64,000 bases of DNA from Pseudarthrobacter siccitolerans (GTDB taxonomy: Bacteria > Actinomycetota > Actinomycetes > Actinomycetales > Micrococcaceae). The position numbers and the translations under genes are program-made. Every line of letters starts with the position of its first letter. The first letter of the stretch is position 1. Below the pieces are notes generated by a model. The model saw nothing but the letters and a program-made list of their open reading frames with translations. It was not told where the DNA came from and made no database searches. Positions 59,955 through 64,000 of the stretch are shown here, one piece after another. Location of the stretch: assembly GCF_030823375.1 (NCBI RefSeq), contig NZ_JAUSXB010000001.1, positions 2,542,001-2,606,000 of the forward strand. The letters are read 5' to 3'.

Positions 59955-61823
59955 TCAGGGGCGGGCGAGGTCGTACTGGACTGCGTGGCGCACCGGAGCA
60001 TTGGGCGCCCCGTAGCCGTCGTAGTTGCCGCGGCGTTCCACCATTTCGAAGAACACGCTGCCCACGGTGGCGGTATAGAAATGGAGGAATTCCCCGCTGG
60101 CGTCCCGGTCATACAGGAGGTTGAGCTCCTGGAGGGTGGCCAGCAGGCCCGGTTCAAGGTCGAAGCGGGCGTCCAGGTCCTCGTAGTAGTTGGCCGGAAT
60201 CTGCAGGAACTCGAGGCCGCGGTCGCGGGCGGACCTGGCGGCGGACACAAGGTCGTCCACGGCGAACGCGATGTGTTCCTGGTAGGTCTTGCGGGCGTGC
60301 TGGGCCGGTGCCTGCTGTACCGGGGCGAGGTTCAGAACGAGCCGCACGGCGCCGTCGGACGTCTGCATGACCTGCGAGCGCACCAGGCCGCTGGGGCTCG
60401 GCACCTCCGCGAAGGGCTGCGGTTCCAGTGCCAGGGCGCTGGTGTAGAAGAGGACGGCTTCGTCGAAGTGCTGCCACGGCTGGGCAAGGTTCACGTGATC
60501 GATGACAGCATTCTGTGACTGCCGCGGGTGTTCCAGCCCCTCGCCGAATTCGTGCGTCCAGGCGGCGGTGCCGTCGGGGCTGCCCTGGCACAGGAAGATC
60601 TCGGTGGAGTCCGGGGCGGAGATGCCCTGGAACACTTCCTCGTCAGCCTGGACCTTGCGGGCCACCACGGGCGCTTTCAGCTGCTGGGCCCGGGCAGAGG
60701 CAATCACGGGGGAATCGACGTCGAACCCCAAAGCGGCGATGGCCGGCTCCGCGTGGGTGGCCGCCTGTTCGTTGATGATCACGCGCGCCTGGCCCATGGT
60801 CCAGAGCTGGACGTCCTTGGTGCGGTGGCGGCCTTCGAAGGTAAAGCCAAGCTGGCCCAGCAGCTTTTCAAGCCGGGCGGTATCGTCCGCCTTGACCTCT
60901 GCGAAGTTGAAGCCTGCCGGTTCGCTCACCTTCGGCAGCGTGGCCAGTTCCATGGGATAACGACGGCGGGCGGCGGCGCCTGCGGCACCTTCCGAGGCGT
61001 TCCCGGCAAGCCATTTGGCACTCTGTTCCTCAAGCCAGATCAGCGATCGCATGGCGTCCACGGCGGTGCGCTCGACGTCGGACTGGCGGAACACGTCGTT
61101 GAAGACTTCCAGGGAAACCGGGCCGGTGTAGCCGGCACGGACCACGTGGCCCATGAACTTGGCGAGCTCAAACTGGCCTTCGCCGGGGAAGACGCGGTAG
61201 TGCCGGCTCCAGGACAGCACATCCATCGAGAGCTTGGGAGCGTCCGCTACCTGGACGAAGAAGATCTTTTCGGCGTTGATCTTCTCGATCGGCGCCGTGT
61301 CCCAGTCGCGGGAAAGGATGTGGAAGGAGTCCAGGCAGGTGCCGAAGTTGGGATGGTCCACCATCTCCACCAGGCGGTAGGCGTGCTCGTAGTCGTTGAC
61401 GTACTTGCCCCAGGCGAGGGCCTCGTAAGCGACCTTGACACCATGATCCCCGGCCAACTCCGCGAGTTCGGTGAGCTGCGACGCGCGGAGGTCATCATCG
61501 TCGATGGTGGCCGTGGCCACGTTCGAGCAGACCAGGATGGTGTCCATGCCCAGGCGGGACATGAGCTTGAACTTCGCTTCGGCGCGCCGGAGGTTGGCCT
61601 TCAGCAGATCCGGGGTGACGCCGTCGAAATCCCGGAAGGGCTGGTAGAGGTCCAGTCCCAGGCCGAGGTCGGCGGCCATTTTGCGCACATCCTCGGGGCC
61701 GAGGGGTGACGTGACCAGGTCCTGCTCAAAAATCTCGATGCCGTCGAAGCCCGCGATGGCGCAGGCCTGCATCTTTTCCTTCAGCGTGCCGGACAGGCAG
61801 ACCGTGGCGATTCCGGTGCGCAT
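59955..61823 (-). CDS. qsuB: 3-Dehydroshikimate dehydratase fused to an HPPD-like domain (QsuB type)
   Basis: 622 residues. The N-terminal xylose-isomerase-like barrel (1-about 280) dehydrates 3-dehydroshikimate to protocatechuate. Metal-site candidates are Glu134 (AYEALAWG), Asp165 (CLDSFHIL), Gln191 (VQVADAP) and Glu239 (SLEVFND). The C-terminal half (about 300-622) is a vicinal-oxygen-chelate domain like 4-hydroxyphenylpyruvate dioxygenase, with HVNLAQPW and FFEMVERRG. Corynebacterium QsuB has this two-domain layout. The role of the second domain is not settled. Start overlaps the qsuD stop by one base. Confidence 0.94.
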   Translation of the reverse strand: MRTGIATVCLSGTLKEKMQACAIAGFDGIEIFEQDLVTSPLGPEDVRKMAADLGLGLDLYQPFRDFDGVTPDLLKANLRRAEAKFKLMSRLGMDTILVCSNVATATIDDDDLRASQLTELAELAGDHGVKVAYEALAWGKYVNDYEHAYRLVEMVDHPNFGTCLDSFHILSRDWDTAPIEKINAEKIFFVQVADAPKLSMDVLSWSRHYRVFPGEGQFELAKFMGHVVRAGYTGPVSLEVFNDVFRQSDVERTAVDAMRSLIWLEEQSAKWLAGNASEGAAGAAARRRYPMELATLPKVSEPAGFNFAEVKADDTARLEKLLGQLGFTFEGRHRTKDVQLWTMGQARVIINEQAATHAEPAIAALGFDVDSPVIASARAQQLKAPVVARKVQADEEVFQGISAPDSTEIFLCQGSPDGTAAWTHEFGEGLEHPRQSQNAVIDHVNLAQPWQHFDEAVLFYTSALALEPQPFAEVPSPSGLVRSQVMQTSDGAVRLVLNLAPVQQAPAQHARKTYQEHIAFAVDDLVSAARSARDRGLEFLQIPANYYEDLDARFDLEPGLLATLQELNLLYDRDASGEFLHFYTATVGSVFFEMVERRGNYDGYGAPNAPVRHAVQYDLARP

Positions 61824-62704
61824 CAGGCGGCCACCTCTTCGGCGGCCACAAGCTCCAGGAAGTGGTTGCGCATGCGGTCCGGGTCGGGTTCAAGGCCGGT
61901 GAAGATGCGGAAGGCGTCAGCTGCCTGGCCTACTGCCATCCGGCCGCCGTCCAGCACCTCGCATCCCTTGGCGCGGGCGCCCCGGACCAGTTCGGTGTCG
62001 ATGGGGCGGTAGACGATGTCCGCCACCCAGTGGCGCGGTTCCAGCAGCTCAAGGTCCAGCGGAACGCCGGGGTGTGCGGCCATGCCCACCGGGGTGCAGT
62101 GGACCAGGCCGTCGGCGAGGGGCATCAGTTGGGGCAGTTCCCCCGTCGTCCGTGCCGTGACGGTGCTGTCCGGGAAGAAGCCGGCCAGCTCCTCTGCGCG
62201 CGCGGCGGCACGGGCGGGGTCCATGTCCACCAGGTCCAGCGTCTTCACGCCGGCTGTGAGCAGGGCGTAGGCGACGGCGGAGCCTGCCCCGCCGGCACCC
62301 AACTGCACCACACGGTCCAGCCTCGCGCCCGGAAGGCCGGATGCCAAAGCCGCGGCGAAACCGGAGAAGTCGGTGTTGTGGCCGATGAAACGCCCATCCT
62401 CAATCACCACGGTGTTGACGGCGCCGAGCCGGAGGGCATCCGGGGAGACCTCGTCAAGGTGCTGCAGCACCAGCTGCTTGCAGGGGTGCGTGATGTTCAA
62501 GCCGTTGAAGCCCAGGCTGCGGGCGCTGTGAAGCAGCTGGCCGACGGACTCGCCGGGAAGGCCCAGCTCCAGGAGGTCAATGGGGCGGTAAAGGTAGCGC
62601 AGGCCCTGCACGTCCCCTTCGCGTTCGTGCATGGGCGGGGTGAGTGACGGCATTACGCCATCGCCGACCAGTCCCACCAGGTAGGACTCAGTTCGATTGC
62701 TCAT
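61823..62704 (-). CDS. qsuD: Quinate/shikimate dehydrogenase
   Basis: 293 residues. NAD(P)-dependent; oxidises shikimate to 3-dehydroshikimate and, in QsuD-type enzymes, quinate to 3-dehydroquinate. Substrate motif PSLTPPMHE near residue 20, catalytic Lys in LNITHPCKQ, Asp in NTDFSGF, nucleotide loop QLGAGGAGSAV. The first gene of the catabolic operon, with AAGGAG 8 bases before the ATG. Its catabolic partners argue against a biosynthetic AroE role. Confidence 0.93.
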   Translation of the reverse strand: MSNRTESYLVGLVGDGVMPSLTPPMHEREGDVQGLRYLYRPIDLLELGLPGESVGQLLHSARSLGFNGLNITHPCKQLVLQHLDEVSPDALRLGAVNTVVIEDGRFIGHNTDFSGFAAALASGLPGARLDRVVQLGAGGAGSAVAYALLTAGVKTLDLVDMDPARAAARAEELAGFFPDSTVTARTTGELPQLMPLADGLVHCTPVGMAAHPGVPLDLELLEPRHWVADIVYRPIDTELVRGARAKGCEVLDGGRMAVGQAADAFRIFTGLEPDPDRMRNHFLELVAAEEVAA

Positions 62705-62812
62705 CCGTGCAGCTCCTTTGATACGGCACCAGCCGGGCGGCGCAGCCTTGGCATACGCAACGGGACCGGTGATAGGGATTACAGTACAACACTTGTTCAC
62801 ATCTTGCACTCT

Positions 62813-62829
62813 TGTTCTAGATACGAACA
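62813..62829. promoter_or_regulatory. Operator candidate upstream of the qsu-pca operon
   Basis: Perfect dyad TGTTC-TAGATAC-GAACA, 109 bases before the qsuD start; another CTTGTTC lies at about 62792-62798. The arm-N7-arm layout is the same as in the iclR-type sites near pobA, though the bases differ. It lies between qsuD and an IclR gene, so that protein is the likely binder. Confidence 0.6.
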
Positions 62830-62877
62830 GGAGCCCGAAAGCGGCCTCCCACAGCCGCCGAACTTCAGCCCGTTCGG

Positions 62878-63714
62878 CTAACGCAGTGGAAGCCTGGCCG
62901 AGAGTTCGGCGGCAGCTTCCTGCAGCAGCGGCACATGGGCAGCCAGCGCCTCGACGCTAAGGCGGAAGACGGGGACGGCGGTGGCCAGTGAGGCGAAAGC
63001 GTGGCCCTGGGAGTTGAAGACGGGCACGGCAACAGCGCGCATGCCGAGTTCGTTCTCCTCATCCATCAAGGCGTAGCCGCGGCTGCGGACCTGCTCGATT
63101 TCCGCCCGGAAGGCGTCCCGGTCCGTGATGGAATACTCCGTCAGCGGCTCCAGCTCCAGCTCCTCCACCAGGCGCTGGCGCTCGGCGTCGTCAGCGAAGG
63201 CCACCAGCGCCTTGCCCACCGAGGTGGTATGCAGCGCACCCAGGTGCCCGGGGTCGCTGGTCACCCGGAAAGTGCGGGGCCCGTCCACCTTGTTGACGGT
63301 GAGGTGGTGGTGGCCGTCGCGGACGCTAAGGATGGTGGCCTCACCGGTCTGCTCGGTGACGCGGCGCAGCACGGGCAGGGCGGCGCCGGCGAAACCGTGA
63401 TGGTTGGAGACGCGCTGGCCCAGCTGGAAGATCCGCAGCCCCAGGTGGTAGCGGCGACCGTCGGGCTCGTAGTCGACGAAGCCGTCCCGGGTCAGCGAAC
63501 CCAGGAGGCGGTAGGTGGTGCTGAAGGGCAGCTCCGCCCTGCGCGAGATCTCCGCGGCACTGGCGCCGCGGGGCTCGTCGCCCAGGAGGACGAGCAGGCC
63601 CAGGGCCTTGCCCACCATGTCCGTGCGGTCCGCCTTCGCAGCCTTGGAGTCCATCTTGGGGTCAGCAGAAACGCCATTGTCCGCTGTGGCTTGATTCACA
63701 CTCATGCCGTCCAT
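62878..63714 (-). CDS. IclR family regulator, probable control of the qsu-pca operon and divergent gene
   Basis: 278 residues (or 275 from the ATG at 63705). Winged HTH ASAAEISRRAELPFSTTYRLLGSL and the IclR effector domain with HTTSVGKALVAFADD and MRAVAVPVFNSQGHAFASLATAVP. It lies just upstream of qsuD in the same direction and is divergent from a gene at 63938. Inverted 18-bp repeats begin 4 bases before its start, so it probably represses itself and the divergent gene. Effector may be shikimate, quinate or protocatechuate (inference). Confidence 0.9.
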   Translation of the reverse strand: MDGMSVNQATADNGVSADPKMDSKAAKADRTDMVGKALGLLVLLGDEPRGASAAEISRRAELPFSTTYRLLGSLTRDGFVDYEPDGRRYHLGLRIFQLGQRVSNHHGFAGAALPVLRRVTEQTGEATILSVRDGHHHLTVNKVDGPRTFRVTSDPGHLGALHTTSVGKALVAFADDAERQRLVEELELEPLTEYSITDRDAFRAEIEQVRSRGYALMDEENELGMRAVAVPVFNSQGHAFASLATAVPVFRLSVEALAAHVPLLQEAAAELSARLPLR

Positions 63715-63717
63715 GTT

Positions 63718-63821
63718 GCCACATGGTGGGAGCTATTTCTAGATGGTGATTATTTTCTTGACAGGTGACTCCACTCACAGTCATCATTGCTGTATTGCAC
63801 AAGTAGCTCCCACCATGTGGC
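63718..63821. promoter_or_regulatory. 18-bp inverted repeats framing a divergent promoter region
   Basis: GCCACATGGTGGGAGCTA (63718-63735) and its exact complement (63804-63821) are 68 bases apart. Each arm contains CCAC-ATG-GTGG. TTGACA at 63758-63763 is a plus-strand -35 candidate between them. One arm is 4 bases from the IclR start, the other 117 bases before the gene at 63938. Confidence 0.8.
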
Positions 63822-63937
63822 TACTGTCCGGGTCCTCCCGCCACTGCAGCCGTGCCGACCAAAGCCAACACCCAGGCCGTGCCGGCTGAAGCTCCCCCGA
63901 TCCATCCGCGACAAAGTCGTCACATCTAAGGAACTCC

Positions 63938-64000
63938 ATGAGCCAGATACTTCCGTCCGCCGAGCCAGGCATCGCTGCCCCGGCCGGGACGCCGAAGAAG
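63938..64000 (+). CDS. Start of a divergent gene, possibly an aromatic acid transporter (cut by window edge)
   Basis: Only 21 codons are visible (MSQILPSAEPGIAAPAGTPKK); AAGGAA lies 5-6 bases before the ATG. The polar, Ala/Pro-rich N terminus ending in Lys-Lys resembles cytoplasmic N-terminal tails of MFS permeases such as shikimate or 4-hydroxybenzoate carriers. The position opposite the IclR gene and qsu-pca operon supports this. The product cannot be decided from 21 residues. Confidence 0.45.
   Translation, partial: MSQILPSAEPGIAAPAGTPKK

Overview
The window is chromosomal DNA of a high-GC Gram-positive actinobacterium. Gene content, codon bias and regulator types suggest an Arthrobacter/Pseudarthrobacter-type soil bacterium. 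About 57 protein genes are packed densely, many with TGATG or ATGA stop/start overlaps. I found no rRNA, tRNA, CRISPR array, integrase or transposase. Many genes appear to be read from leaderless mRNAs: a TANNNT -10 box sits exactly 6-7 bases before the start codon.

Left part (1-21 kb). A PTS block comes first: mannitol IICB cut by the left edge, a TetR regulator and enzyme I. It is followed by an alpha/beta hydrolase, a small HTH protein, a PucR-type regulator divergent from alanine dehydrogenase, and a minus-strand oligopeptide-type ABC operon with a Gfo/Idh/MocA oxidoreductase behind it. Next are a TetR/FMN-reductase divergent pair, a stand-alone LigD-type polymerase domain, a GerMN lipoprotein, an aminotransferase, a universal stress protein, a small membrane protein and a PAP2 phosphatase.

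Middle (22-43 kb). A branched-chain 2-oxo acid dehydrogenase operon (E1 alpha, E1 beta, E2) lies behind a 42-bp dyad and next to a HisC-like aminotransferase. A pectin operon follows: a PL1 lyase and a CE12-CE8 esterase fusion that is broken by one in-frame TAA. Its promoter carries two LacI-type operators. Then come a holin-like membrane protein, a coupled WXG100-like protein/WXG-hydrolase pair, purB, a histidine phosphatase, a small Ser/Thr kinase with a coupled 93-residue protein, a MarR regulator, a GNAT, an acyl-CoA thioesterase, a ferric-iron-type ABC importer, and an FAD monooxygenase divergent from a TetR gene.

Right part (44-64 kb) is an aromatic-acid catabolic island. 4-Hydroxybenzoate hydroxylase (pobA), an IclR regulator and an AaeB-like FUSC membrane protein share a 15-bp operator. 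A lipid kinase and the three-gene proton-translocating transhydrogenase (pntAA, pntAB, pntB) separate them from an 11-gene minus-strand operon. That operon runs qsuD-qsuB-pcaH-pcaG-pcaB-pcaD-pcaC-pcaF-pcaI-pcaJ-pcaR. It takes shikimate/quinate-derived 3-dehydroshikimate to protocatechuate and on through beta-ketoadipate to acetyl-CoA and succinyl-CoA. A further IclR gene and the first 21 codons of a divergent gene, perhaps a transporter, end the window; a perfect 18-bp inverted repeat frames the promoter region between them.
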